A DNA stretch of 64,000 bases. Origin: Ophthalmolycus amberensis (Eukaryota; Chordata; Actinopteri; Perciformes; Zoarcidae). The notes under the pieces are model-generated. The model was not told the DNA's origin. It did not search any database and was given only the letters and a program-made list of their open reading frames with translations. Where the stretch lies: the NCBI GenBank assembly GCA_024529925.1, contig JAFEUB010000794.1:1371501-1435500 (forward strand), written 5' to 3'. This document shows positions 32,401 through 47,100 of the stretch, piece by piece. The translations under genes and the position numbers were made by a program. Position 1 is the first letter of the stretch, and the number at the start of each line of letters is the position of its first letter.

Positions 32401-35067
32401 CTTTCGTGAAACTTCCCCCTCAACTTGTTAATACTCATGGTTATGTAAAAGCATGGGCTGAAAATGACGAAGGATGAGAAGTCCTCCACTGGCACAGGCT
32501 GCTTGCGTAGGGGACCTCCGCTAGAATAGATTAATGAGCCATCAGCTGAGAGTCCAGGGGAAAAACCCTTTGCTGCTGTAGAAGGAGAAACGAGCTGCCT
32601 ACTCCTACATTTCAGTCTCAACACACTCCCTCTTGTGGAATTTATAAGACCATAAGTGTTAAACCTCCTCTTCTGGATCAATATCGGAGTCTTTCAACAA
32701 TCAACACATTTTTTAGTAGGATTAGGCAAATAATAACTGTCGCTGGACAGTTACATAGGATGATGATCTGGCAGGAGATCTATTGTTCCTTACAATTATT
32801 GGCTTGAAGATATGTCAGCATTAATGTTTAATAACAAATGTTGTTTTGTAGTTGTTAATTAAGATTTTTTTTTGCCATTCATATAATTATGTTGCTGAAA
32901 TGCGAGCATCATGCCAGTCATTTAGAAATGTCCACATACAAATAGTCTGAATGGACAGTCTCTATGATCTAATTCAAGTCAACTATGTATCTTATCTCTG
33001 TGCAATGCAAAGGCAACAGCAGTAAGCAATAAAAAAACTCCTAAAAGTGTAAACTTCTTTAAGACCACCAAAGCACTGGAATCTTGAAGCCTGGGGTCAC
33101 CATGAAAGTACCAGAAGCATGAATGCCAGCTCCTGTGGAAAGCAGGTGGTCGCCGTCGTGGAACCCGTGCATAATAAACAGCAAAAACCAGACTAGACTC
33201 ATGATGACAATGGAAATCTAGCACAAAAGACAGCAAAACAGGCAAAGCACAAATCACAGGTGTTGTAGCTTGTTACGGCCCTGAACCACAGCAGTTGAGT
33301 GCTGCATTTTTCACTTCCCCTGTTATTTGGGTTATTTGGCTGGCTGTAATTCGGACACATGATGAGGCACTCTGTTCTTTGGATGGATGACCACAAAACA
33401 CTCTGCCAGCTGCTACTTCTCAGTGTTTTTTCATTTTTAGATGCAAGATAGAACACAGACTAGAATAAGTAGTGTACAGCTGTGTGACATGAGTTACCAT
33501 CTGTTTTATCTGTAATTTGCCATTTTTACATTAAATGTGTTTTTTTGTGGAATTTATAGCTTATGGCGGTTGTCGGGGAGGAAAAATGCATCAATTTTTA
33601 ATGCAAGTTAATCCAGCATATCTTCAAATGTGTCCTCTAGTGTGCTAATGTCAGCAGAGGATAATCTTTTATCGGGTACTGAGTGTACCAGCTTGTAAAG
33701 AGGGGCATTGATGGGGTTAATATGATCTTGTCTCATTTAATTAGTTTGAAGTCTTACAGCGGAATTTTGGGCCAGCTGAGGTGAGAAATGACTCTCTGAG
33801 TCTACAGTACAGGGAGCACCATGTACTTTTGTGAAAGGCTATTAAGAAACTTAATATACAATCTATAAAACCTCTGTTGTAAAACCGACAGGCAGCAATT
33901 GGAGGAAATTTCAATATGCGTTATATATATTCTCTCTCTGATTGTCAGTACATGGGACGCAGCATTTGAAATGTACGCTATTTCAGATGAGCAACATTTG
34001 TGCTCTAACTTATATTCCCAGCATCAGCCAGGTGAAGCGCTGTTGTGAATACAAGCAAAGGGGTAATATGATCTCGTCTCTTCAAATTAGTTAAAAGCCT
34101 TGCAGTTGCTCTTTGTCCCAAGAGTTTATTCTAATCTTTCATTTATTTATTTGAACTGTAATCCGTTGTGTATTTGAAGGCTTAATAATGACATTTTATG
34201 TACATTCATCTGACAACAAATACTGAAGTTGTTTTGTCGTCATTCTTTAAAAAGGTTTAGTTATCTGCTGTATATGATGCACAGAATAAACACTATCTCT
34301 ATTATCTGGAACAAGCAACCTCTTATTTTCTGTGCACAAATAATGCCACCACAACCTCTTCTGGGTCTTTAATGTTTTTTTTTTCTTTACACTCCTTTTT
34401 TGGGAGCACTGAGTAGTGAAAGAGGAGGCTGGTAAATAATTGATCCTTGTAATTAAACACTCCAGCCAGGGATGCTGGGGCTGATTGACGGCCAGATATT
34501 AGGCCCTTGTCTCGTAAGGTTGCAAGTTTAGTCTGAGGTTATCAGTGGCCAGAAGACTCTTTCTCTGTCCCTGCCTCATTACTTTCATGAGTAGAACATT
34601 TCATAGTGGAGCGGTGGGTGGGGGTGTGGTGTGAAGACAGTCTGGGACTTCATTAGCCAAATGGGGTGCCTCAGTCTACAGAGCGCCAAATCGTTCGGCT
34701 TTGCTGAGCAGACAACCCTTTTGTGGGTGATTCACCACACTGTCTTGTTGAGTTGTTTTAGCCCTTTCATCTTCCACATTCTTCAGCTCCACTAAAACAA
34801 CAACTTTAACAAATAAAGTGAACCTTCTTGTGCCTACCTGAGCAGATGTTGTCTGTCATAATGTAGCTCAAGTAAATCCGCCTCCCACCTTCCGAACTAT
34901 ATTTGCTCACCTTTCCAGTTTTGCTACATTGCTTACAAAGCTGTAAATACCTCACTGCTTACACTACAACATATTGCCCAATAAAGCTTAAATGCTGTCC
35001 TAAAAGTAAATACTTTCCAAAATGTTGCACTTTATTCATGTTGGATTGCCATAAAAACATTGTGTGT

Positions 35068-35118
<51 letters not shown>

Positions 35119-38100
35119 GATGTGTGAGAGAAATATCTTTACAACTGATGCGTGGCACAGGGGTAAACTGGAGAAGAGTGCTACTACAACATCAATTATT
35201 GAGTTATATTTGCATGTAGCTTTAATAACAATTATTGAAATTGTATAACTCCATACTCACATGCATCCAATATTGCTAAACTCAGTGAAAATACACTGGA
35301 ACCCGTCCTCGACACTGAATTGATGCTATTACACCAGGTTTTATTGCAATATTTACATTTGTTCCTGGTGTGTGAGTGCCGGTATGCTAATCAGATACAT
35401 GCCCTGTGGACAGCAGATGACTCATTCCTGCAACACATCTTCAATTGGTGTTTGTGTGAGGTCCAACTGCATTATCTCAGTGGTCTTTCTTTTAAATATG
35501 TTCAGGATAATCATAAAACAAAACATTCATCATGTAGTCTAGTTACTGTTTATAACTTTTACGGTTTAGGTATGCGTATGTGCTTTGCGATTTAGATTCT
35601 TATTTTTCTGATTGATTCTGGTTTTTAATGAATGATTCCATTTCTTGTCATATTATTAGACTGAAATTTAGCTGACAGCTAAATTTATCTTAATTTTCAC
35701 CTGATTTCGACTCACAGAAAGGTTTAGCTATCACAAATGTTTAGACATTTTTTTCTTTTTGTAAAACAGCAAAAAAGAATCCGCTGATTCCCGAAATATG
35801 AATTTCTATACCTTGCTGCAGTAAATAGTTTGTCATGTTCGACATGCTTCCCCTCTTGCATGGAATTCTGTTTTTAACAGCAATCTCATTTTGCGGTATC
35901 ATTAAAGTCTACCGCGGGGCCCAGCCACTTCTACAAATGCTACAACCAGGCTGTCCTCTTGTAAACACGAGAGATGTGTGGTGATGCGCGTGGAAGCGGC
36001 GATGTAGACAAAAGTGACCTGATCTGTAAACACCAGCCAACACACGCTTGCTTTTTGTGCAGTGTCATCAAAGGTGCGGCCCCATTTCACAAAAGCGTTT
36101 TGTGAGCACACGCAGATCGAAAATGGTGGCAGCGTCGCGTTTCAGAAATGATTGTTTCTCTTAAATTGCCGACACATTTACGAGTCCTACTGGGCTCTCA
36201 ACTGCTTATGGGCTTGAAAGAGGTCAAAATTAGCCAGAGGAAATTACCTCATGTTGGAAATTGCAGCTTGCACATGTGGTGAAATGGGCCCCTGGCTCAA
36301 CTTGACACAGTGCAAAGCAATGTCATCAGCAAGTGGTCGAATACATGCAAGTTACATGCAGACAGGGTAATTCTGCTCTTTACCTGATGGTCGAGACGGA
36401 GGAGCAGATGATAGTCGGCGACTTTCCAATTCTTGGGGCCAATTTAAAGTGAAGGTGATTTAAAACCGGTGTTATTTCTCTTACTGATCTTTCTCAGCAT
36501 GTGTTCCTGCAGCCTAATGATCTTTTTTAAACTGCTGTTGCACCTTTTCTGATAAAGTCCGTTGCAGTGACCTTATCTGTGTATTCAACATTATCTATAT
36601 TCACAGCAGCATCCTGATGAAGTGCTGTTGTTCTCAGCTGGAGGGCTTCCACTCCTTGCCTACTCCGTTTCCCGCCTAATTTGGCAGGGAAGAGCATGTC
36701 CGCTCGACACGACATGACACTACTGACCTAAACCAGGAGCAGAAATTTCCTTGCTTACCCTTTCACAGTTCTTACACAGTGTCTACCTCCACAGTTTAAC
36801 CAGTGTCCCTGCACGGGGTTGCCGATTTTATATAAACTAGCCTATATTGCAGACACCCTGCTTAGCTCCACTTCTAACTCCACTTCTGTGCCGCCAGCCA
36901 GCTGTTCCGCTCATTTTCTAATGTTAGCGGACTATCCAGCCGCCAAATGGGAAAATTTAAACAACTTAATGGTAATGTACACACTCTTGTCACAGCGTAG
37001 TAAAGCACATAGCTTTATATGTATAATTAACACAGATTTACCAGATTTTGTAATTTACAGATGGCTTAATTTCCATGACACAGAAAGGATAAACACTGTG
37101 GGTAGAGGGGAGGAGGGTCCCAAACGGTCGACTCTGTCTCAGAATTGGTCTTGCAAGATTAGGACTGATTTAAAACAGTAGATGGTGTTTTGAGCCATTT
37201 TCAACTAATGGAATGCAGATTATCTTTGATACATTTGGTATGAAATGTCAATATTAAAACCAGCATTGATCTGTTTCATCACAGCACAGTCATATTAGTT
37301 AATTCACAGATAACTTACAGATGTGCTTTGGCTCACACCTTCGCCTTCTGCTGATAAGTACCTGAAGGAAATATATGCACACTGGCAGCAGTGTTCGATG
37401 TGGTCAATTTGATCCTGACTGCCAGCAGCGTCCTGCTGAGGGACAGCCCCCATTCACAAGCTTAGGTACCCTCTAGGCAGCCATAGGCTCCTGAGACTTA
37501 CCATTACCCCCCAAAGACTGCTGTCGGAGATTGAAAGCTCGGGGCCGGCTGATGGTCATTTGTTCAGATCAAAGTCTGACCTTTGGTCATTTCCACCTTT
37601 ACAAGCGACAGATCTGTGCCAGCTCAGGGATGGAAAATATGAGCGTATGTCCTGTGGGATGATTGAAATGTGTCAACCAGCCTGGTTGTAGGTCTTTGAA
37701 TGGCTGCCCACATCTCTGATTTGTAGGAGCGCTGTATGAATTCATTTAAATATCATTGGCACCGGGGCAATCGTTTAAGAAAATACAAAATATTAGTGTA
37801 CTGACGATAATACCAGTCATGGAAAGGCCCAGGGGAACTTAATCAAAAATCAGCATAGCGCTGCACTGTAAAGCTTTCCTCAGAGCACAGCCCCTCCCCC
37901 AAGCCACTGTCCACTGCCCCCACCCCATTCCCTAGTTCTTTTCATTTCAAATTGTTTTGTATACCCAGTCTTCAGACTACTGGAAGCATCTTCTTAAATG
38001 CCTAGAAGTCTTTTCCCTAATACCATGCCTTCCACCACGAATCCTTCATTTAGCTCGACTCCTCTTTGCACTCCCTAATGGACTTGGCCCTGTTCTTCTT

Positions 38101-41100
38101 TTGTCTTCCTTTAGTACCATGAAATTCACCTTCAGGAGAGGAAGTCATCTTTCCTGATGCTTCTTTACATTTTGTGAATATAGTTAGATGATTCCACCCC
38201 CTCTTTTCAGTTTCACTTCTGCTTTCTCTCGGGCTTTATATAGTTTGCATTGTTTCCCTGGCACACTGTATTGACAGTAGTGTCACACTGAAGAGAAATC
38301 CTTCAGAGCAGTGAAGCATGTAATCATTTTGAATGGATCTACTGCATCATATTTGACCTTAATTCTCGTTTCCTGTTAAAACAAAGAAACAGCCTTTTGG
38401 CATTTCTGTCACAGTTTGTGGCATTTCCCATTCACTGAAAGTTAGCAGTCTATGTATTTTGTATTTTTACGCATTTGTAGGAATGTCAGAATAACAGCAT
38501 ATGAGGTTGGATGACCAGATTGAACAAGAAGTTTCTATTTTCAGTTGGTGACTGGCCTCTTGAGACAAATGACAGTATTGTTTGTTCAAACATGCTTAAA
38601 AAGGCTTGTGTTTACATTCAGTCACACAGCTAGAGGTAGTGTGACGTACAGGGCAGCAAAGTGTCGTAGCAAGGAGTGGCAATATTCAGAGTTTCCTCCT
38701 CTCTTACCCACATTCAGTGTTTTTTTAAAGGTGCGAAGATCCGTCACTGGGAGCATTTTGAGTGCTTCTCAACGGCTTCCAACATGTCGTCGGTGGGCTG
38801 GCTACAAACTACAAGTAAAGTGCTGCTAGAGCCAACAGAGTTAACCTGAGGGGGGATTGTGGGACGCTGTCAGTTGGGACGGTGTTGTCAGCTGTACCCG
38901 CTGTATGAGAGCAGCTAACCAGTGGGACATGCTCACGTGCACTAACGCGCACTAAAAGCACGTGGATTTTGTGCTTGATACGATTGTCACATTTCTTAAA
39001 AGTGCAGTACTCCTTCTCCCTCATTGAAAAATCCAGAATATGCAAATGGTTTTTGTTAAAACATTTAACTGCTAAACCCAAGTTGTCTCCTACTTAACTG
39101 GAAAGTCCATTCTCATCTGTGCAGTGAGGGTGTCCTGTTTCCACATCACACCAACATTGGCTTCCAAAGTAGTTGTGATGTCACATAATCATATTTATAG
39201 ACTTGGACTGAGCACACCAAAACTTTCTCTTTCCAGCATATGGACATGAAAACAGCCATCTAGTGTAACACTCTGTGAATGTCATTCTGCAAGCTCAAAT
39301 GTCCAAGACAAGAAACAATAAGTAAAAATGATTTTTGATTGGAGGAGGACTTAAATATTGCATTAGCAAGTTTGCCAAAGCCTCCTTTTGGCAAATAAGT
39401 CAGAGACTGAAATAATAATGTCAGTTTGTGAAAGTAAAATGTCAAATATAGTTCAGTCTTTATGGATATGTACGTACCAGCTCAGGTATGACAATCGTGA
39501 TTTGACCAGACTAGTCAAAGTAATGAGGAGGATTTCACACATGGTAACCCTCTGGCCCCTATTTTCAACCCCTAAACTAACCTGAACGACGGTTACAGAG
39601 CAAAGAAGTGGGGCTGTAGTCTGTGACGAAGTCAGGATGTGTCTCCTGGAGCCACAATGCAGAGTATACTGAAGACTGTTTTGTGGAGTAGGTTGTTGTG
39701 ATTTTAGTTAATAAATCCTTATAGTTTAAGCCAGTTATATTGATTAAGGAACATGTCAAAAAATGTATCTTAGATTTGATTTAGCAGACAGATTTCTACA
39801 ACGGTCACTGGATATTTGTTGTAGTTTATACCTGCACATTTGAATCATGATGTTACTCAATAATTTCCTTGTTAAAGTCTGCATTCAGGTTCATGCGAAA
39901 ATGAATCTTTCCAGCAGAGAAAATGTAGCTCAGTAAATCTCCAACCTGCTAGACAAAAACAGTTTGGCTGGCTGGCTGGGGGGGGGGGGGGGGTGGAGGA
40001 GAGTGATGACTCATGCACACAGTAGAGGTCCCTCCCTTTCCATTTCTTTCAGTATCCAATCAGTTCTTCCCAAGCTGTCACTCATGGCCACCAAATCAGA
40101 TCCTCGCAATGATTTACCATCTCCTGTAAATCGCTGTATTTGCAAAGGTTGACAACTTCAAAGATAGATACAAATGCCATATTCATATCATTTGGACACA
40201 TACCGTTACTTGATAATGTGATTTGCAGTGCAAATCATAATCCTCTGCATCTAGGATGCTTTGGTCATGCAGTGACCTCCAAATTCAACGGAAACACACA
40301 CCAACACATATTCTGATCCTCCAGAAGAGATTTTAAAGTTGCTACTTAATGCACATTAAAATATGTTTTAGTTTTAATAGAAAAAGTATAATACTTAGAT
40401 AGTTCTCCAAGAAGCTAGATGAATTACTCATTCTTTTAAAATGAAATTACTTTCAGATTACTTTTTCAGAACACAGGCAGCCTATAAGGCAGCAGAAAGA
40501 CTAATCGTTGCCTTGGATTGCCCACGTACAGTAAATATTGAGTTATTGGCTCATAGTTTCAGAGAAGATACAAGTGGCTGCTATCCGTGTTTCTCCAGGG
40601 ATCTCCTCATCACCACTGTGGTGTAAGAGCCAGGAGTCCTTGAAGTGGGCGGATGCTTGATATGGGCGTTATGAGCTTTATGTAGAGGACAGGGACCAGG
40701 GCTTTCCTCTTTGCAGTGAGATTTGAATTGAAAAAATATAACAAGTGTAACTGTAGAACATCGGCAGAGCTGGTATAAATGATCTGAAAGTGGTGGGGAG
40801 AAAAAAGAGTACATAAGGAGAAGAAGGAAAGGAAGAAGACGTGAGGGGGTTGGGGATGTTATGGTGTTTGACTTGGGGCGAGTAGAGTGAGTGGAGGTTA
40901 CATTACAACATTACAAGAGGCTTCATAATATATCATCAGCCGTACATGGAGCTTTACAACTTTAAACGAAACTAAAGTTTAGGCTCCAAAAAGATGACGT
41001 CCAAAGAAGTAATCAAATGTCTTATGGTAAAAGAGCAAGATCGATTCTTCTGAATAGCGTTCATTTTTTTCCTAATTATTGTCTGCTACTACAGTGCATG

Positions 41101-44100
41101 TTTGGGGATACGGAGCATGGGTCATTCAAGATCTAAATCGACTTGGTTCTCGTCACTCTGTCATTTCAGATTCGTTCGGTGCAAGATCACTCTATCATTG
41201 AGCAGCACATGTAAAGGAAGGTGCTGGGGAGGGACTGGTGTTTTTGATAACATCTAGGAAAGTCTCCAGGGGCTTGGATAACGTTGTCTCTCTTCATGTC
41301 CACCGTCATGTAACAGGGTGATGTCGGCACTCAAGCCACATAATCTAGGGCTTGCAAGGGAGTTGAAACAATAGCTTTAAATGCAATCATTCCAGTAAGA
41401 CAAACAACCAGCCAACCATCCATTAAATTAGGAGTCATTAGGACTTCTAGCTTGGCATCCTACTTCAGCGATTGTGACCCTAAATAGTGATAAAGTGATA
41501 CGTAATCAGGGCTCTAAACTCTTGACTGATTACACTGACGTTTTAGTTGGGAACACCAGCAGGTAATTTGTGTGCGACATTGCTGCTTCTGCAGAATGAT
41601 TGCAAACGGCTTATGTATTTAAATAGACAGTTTCAATACCAGTTGGATCTCTCTCCATTTAAAACCAATAAGCTGACTGGCTCTATCATTACAGTTGTGG
41701 TTAACCATCGAATCTGACAACAGCTTTGCTGTCGGCTTGCTGCTTAGTATATTGTGGCGCTGAATAGTATCATTAGATTGCAATGGTATTGGATTACAAT
41801 AGATTGTCCTGATATACCTAATAGAGTGGCCACTGAGTGTATGCATTCATGGCAAAAATAAATTCGTAGTATTAGAAGTTTTGTCAAATACATTTTTTTG
41901 TATTGCTGTGCTGTTTGGGAAGCGGCATTTACGATCCACTTCACCCACAACATGACAAAACATATACCTCTGACTCTAGTGGTATCAGGCCATAGTTTGA
42001 TTTCCACGTGTCAAGTTTTGTTGATATGTTTCTCTGAAAAATCTGCTGCCACCCAAGTACAGTGAAGGTGAGCGGTATTTCTGTTGTGGTGCTCATTCCC
42101 ACAATTCAAAGTGATGCATTCACACCTACAGGCAAAAAAACATTTGTTCGTCACCAGTTTTGACCTACGGGACAATGTTGAGTATCCTCTGACAGCTCCC
42201 ACATCCACCGCTGTCCAAGGATCAGCACCTTGGACAGCGGTCATGGCACACTTATGTTCAAAATGCAAAAAAATGATCCACCTGAGCTGAAAGCAAGAGG
42301 ATCAATCGATCGTCTTAAACCTTTACAACAGCTGATCATAATGTCATTTTGGATTGATTAAGTCTTCAGTTCACTGTAGTCTGGTTGCCATCCAGGAGCC
42401 TTCAGATAGGTTCAGCCTCCTTAACCAGAGCCCCTGCTCGTATTAGAAAAATAAAAGCACTTGAGAAACAAGCTTATACTATATTATCTTTGAAAAATAT
42501 ACACAACTAACCGTTTCAAATCATCTCTCTGGGAAAGCGAGCTTCGCTTGCATTCCATTAGAATTGTTTGTCATCCCATTACCTGTTTAAAGGTGTTATT
42601 TCTTGTCTTTGTTCAAGTATCCTGCTGCTATTTTGTCAAATTAAATTTAGTTTATGGCAGTTTCATGTCCTTGTTATTTTTACTCATCCCAGTGACCAGC
42701 AAATCAGCAACATAATCGTGTAGTGCCTGCGTGCTCAGGTGGAATCATGATCAGAGTCCTCGTACAGTAAACAGAGAGACGTTGTGTTTGTGCTTTGTTA
42801 AAGACAAGCTGTGGAGTCGCCCATACATTTGCATTACAGTGTGTGACATAAAGTGAGCTAGTAGAAGTTCCTTGTTGAAACGTCTTCACTTCTGTGCTCT
42901 TTCTTTAATGGAGTTTTATTTCTGGAGGCATTATATTATTGAATGGGGATTTCTTCTTATTCCTTGCAACCTAAAATACTGACAAACTAGGGACTAGCTT
43001 GGATGGCAGCGGTTTTCCCTTTACTAAACAGGACATTTCATTGTGTATTGTGGTTTTCATACATGTAGTGTATTTTCCTGTCTGAAGTGCTTTTTCTTCT
43101 GACCAAGTAGCAACTGTAATGAAGCAGTTTTAACTGACTGATTCATTTTACATGTCAAAGTTACTTTGTGCTGCTTATGTAGACCTAAACAATATTTTAC
43201 TTTGGCCAATGTCACATATTTGATCAACACTATTGATTTTCTCGCTTCTCCACAAATACAGTAAAGAAGCTGCCTGCTGTCCATGGCTCTATGAACCTTT
43301 ATGAATCTTTCCTGAGCTTAAAGGCAAACCCAGGAGGAACACAAAGACACTTAACCGTGCTTATGTCTTTCATAACAGCCTAGATTGTGTCTGAAATTGG
43401 CTATATATGGTGTTGGGAGACACTGTGACAGACGGACTAGCCAGCTTCCTGGAATTGTTTAGATAGTTTTCCAGTATGTCTTCTGCCTTGTGCTACACTG
43501 AGAGCACACACTTGTGTGGACCAATAGCCTATGTCCTGTTGCAGCCAATCCAAAAAAAGGGATGTCAAAAATACACTGCCCAGGTAGTATTTGTGACTTT
43601 GTTTTCCCAGAGAAAGAAAGCTATCGTGACGAAAGTCAGACACTTCAGCAGCTGAAGATATTTCTCTCGGAAGTTGTGTACCGTACATCAAATCTTTAAT
43701 GTGATCCTCACTTTCAGTGTCCATGGTTGCCACAGTCCTATTTTATTCTGTCTCTGTGGATAGGCTGTGCAGTATTTGATACACATTTACTACCAGTCTA
43801 TGTCAGTCTATGGTTCGTCAGCCGCTCACGCTCCCAGTCCTCATGGGAAGATTCCTGAATTGCATTTGCAATTTGCTGCTGCTTCTTTTGCAAAATCGTG
43901 TCAGCAGTGTTTTATGATTGTTTAGATCAAGAGCTGACCATTCACAAATGTATTTGGTGAAAGCTGTGATAGTTTTTGCTATTAGGTGGAACATGTTTTT
44001 TTATTCATTGGCAGGACAAAATAACTAACTGAAGACATTTAATTTGGGTCTTGTATCATCTTGGGAGCATGAATCTCTGAATGAGTTGTTAGTTGCAACT

Positions 44101-47100
44101 CTAGTTACGTGTGAACTTCTCAGAAGTGTGTTTGAACATGTCGGTAGTGTTTACATAGTAGCCCTGTATGTAGAATCATGCCTTCATTAGATTTTGTTTG
44201 ATCCTCAGCAGTATTAAAACTCTGTCAGCCTTGGTATACCTGTGCGTACATGTCTGTAGGTCGGGGAGCATTTCCAGCTCAACAAACAATGTGGCCCAGC
44301 CTACTGGTTTAAAAAACGTGAGCAGGAACGGCAATCTGCATGGTGCAGTCTGAAACAAAAGGGGCTCGACTGAGATAAAACCAAAAGATAAAAAAGTAAT
44401 AGATACATTATATGTAGGTGGACACAGTCAGGCTTCAATACCACTGAATCAAAATATACAAAAATCATTCACAGTTACCAAAACCCTACTTTAAAACAAT
44501 TGAGACAGTGAATTTGACATTTTATTATTTGACTCTTGTATTTTCTTTTTTTCTTGCAGCCCTTTTACATCTTTTTTTTTTTTTTGCTCAGCACCAGCAC
44601 ACAGTGAATCATATGCCACCCACAATTAGAATGATAAAGTTCACCAAATTAGAACTCACCCTTTGGGGACCACGAATATCAGCACCAAATGTCATGCTAT
44701 TTATCGGTTCATTAGTGTTCATTACATTCAACTAGTGTAGACCGAAGTGTTGGACTAAAGGACTGTGGGACTAGCAGACGCTGCCACCCTGTAAATAATC
44801 ACAGGCCTTATTATCTAAAATGTTCAAATATGACACATAAACAAACTTGTTGTATGATCTCTTTGTAATCTCCCACAAATAACAGAACAACCTCACCCCC
44901 TTACAGGAGGGAAGCATAGAGCCAGCACAAAGCTTTGCCTTATAGGATGTAGAGTTTCTCCTATTAAGCAGTTTTGACATCTACAATCCTGAATCCCACA
45001 CAAAAACTGACCTTATTAGTGAAAAAAAAAAAACGTGGAATAACACCATGACTTAATGATTCTTATTTGAGCTCCGATAAAGTTCTGTAACAGCTGGGTC
45101 ACTTCTTCCTTCTTCACAGAACTCCTATGATTCATTTCTGTTTCTAATTGGCACACGCAGCAGGGGACACATAAAAGAAAAGTAAAACTAAAATATTCTT
45201 TAAGTCTCTACTGGCTTTTTCTTTATGGTTTCTAAATTCAGTAGAATTTGTTGATTCTCACTTATTTGTTTGACCTCCAAACAACAGATTGGTGTTTTTG
45301 AAAGCAAATTAGCGAATGCAGTTTTTCTTCTCTGTGTAGATTTGTGTTGTCCTAACTAGCTCAAATACCTCCTCATGAGCCGTTTATTTAAACTTGTGCA
45401 AACAGCACTGAATAGACGAGGAATGAAAGTATTTGTCGTAACTCTTCAGCATTCCTCTCACAAAAGAGAGATTATCTGAACATAAAGAGAGGCATTTGGA
45501 AGCAGCCCTCTGGCAAAGAGTTTTGTCAATATTTTTGGGCTCCTGTATCACTTGTTCACTCACTCACTCACTCACTCACTCACTCTCAGACACACAGGTG
45601 GTATGTTTAGTACACTTTGAATTTAGGTAGATGAGGCAAAAAGCTGCGTGCCTCGCCGACATCGCTGATCACCATCAATATAATCTCTTGACAGAGTAAT
45701 TGCGGGACGCTTTCATGCCCTTTGAGTTTGTCTGCTCTCACTGGCCATCTGTTTTGTGCACCACACCCTCACCTCCACCTCCTGCACGCTCGACTAATAT
45801 ACACACGTATCCCAATCGTTTAAATAAAGTAGAGAGACGAAAAACACACTTTTACAGACTCTACACATTTTTTTACGAAAGGTTGACATCGGAGAAATAC
45901 TGAAGTTGTCATAAGGGGGTTCAAAAGTGATTTCATTGTCAGATAGTCTTGATATTGTTTGAGCAAAGCAGCAGTTTTAAGTGCGAGATTGATGTCCAAG
46001 TGCATTAAGGCAACAGCCAGACACTTCGCTGCTCTCTGAAGTCGATAAAACCATCATCATTCCCGTAATCATAACCTCCACCTTCATCTCTTCATAACAT
46101 GCTCTCGTGTCGCAAACCGGCTAAAATGTGTGCTCGCTTGTGTCTCGCCATGAACTTTGTGTGACAGAGAAAGAAATGCAAACCGGTTACCTCCACTCTT
46201 GCCATGGCAACGGACGCGACAAGAAAAGCGATCCTGTACCTGTGTATCTGTCTCCCTAATGGTCTGTGTGTTAGTGTAACAAGATCTGTAAAAACTCCCC
46301 TCAATGACATTTTAGATCCCCCACTGTAACTGACCTGGGCTGGGGAGTCACAAGTAGGATTTAGGTGAGTACTCAGCCTTCTCTCAGGTTCCTGTTCCCC
46401 TTTTCCTAATGAATTCAACCATAAGACGACTTGAGATGAGGCCCCTTTTTCCACATGGCCAGGATATTATTTACTGTTGTATGAGCTGTATTATGTTTTC
46501 AAATTCTCAATAAGGGAAAAAAAGAGTCCTTTCCCCACATCATCTGTTTGTAAAATCACTCTAAATAGATGCTCTGACCTGTTTTATTGTTTTAATAAAG
46601 CAAATGAGTGACTGTAATGTGTGTTTACATTTTAGTTTTTGGGAAGAAAAGCTCTCATTAAGAATGCTATGGGGTGACTGCTGAAGTGTCCTGCGTTATA
46701 GCACCTTGCAGCTTCACTGTCGGTCTGCACCACTCGGACCACTCCTAACTCTCCTATTCCCTCTGCTGGGAAAGGCAGATATTACACACCCTAAACGGAG
46801 TACAAAACACAGACTTCAGTAATTACTTGTGTTTGGAGAATCATCTCTGCATGTAGAGACTGAGATGACCCACGTTGTGTTCTGGCTCAATTCCAAACTG
46901 CTGCATTCGCTAGGAAGGCCTGGTCTAGGCGACAGCCTCGCTGACACCCCTCCGGATGAAATATCAATGTGAATGACTCACTACCAAGTTTGATGTCAAT
47001 CATCCTTGCAAATGCCAAACCCATTCCCACCAAATCTTGTCAAGAAGTAGTTTTGTCCATCTGGTGGCAAAAGCAGCAGGCTTTTTAAAAAGGAGGGAAG

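Noticed and set aside
32310..32681. 123-codon minus-strand open frame in mettl15 intron 2
   Set aside because: No family recognised. The surrounding words look like a dispersed repeat, but I could not bound or name it.
37577..37589. TGACCTTTGGTCA as an oestrogen response element
   Set aside because: Half-sites are everted relative to the canonical GGTCAnnnTGACC, so it is not an ERE.
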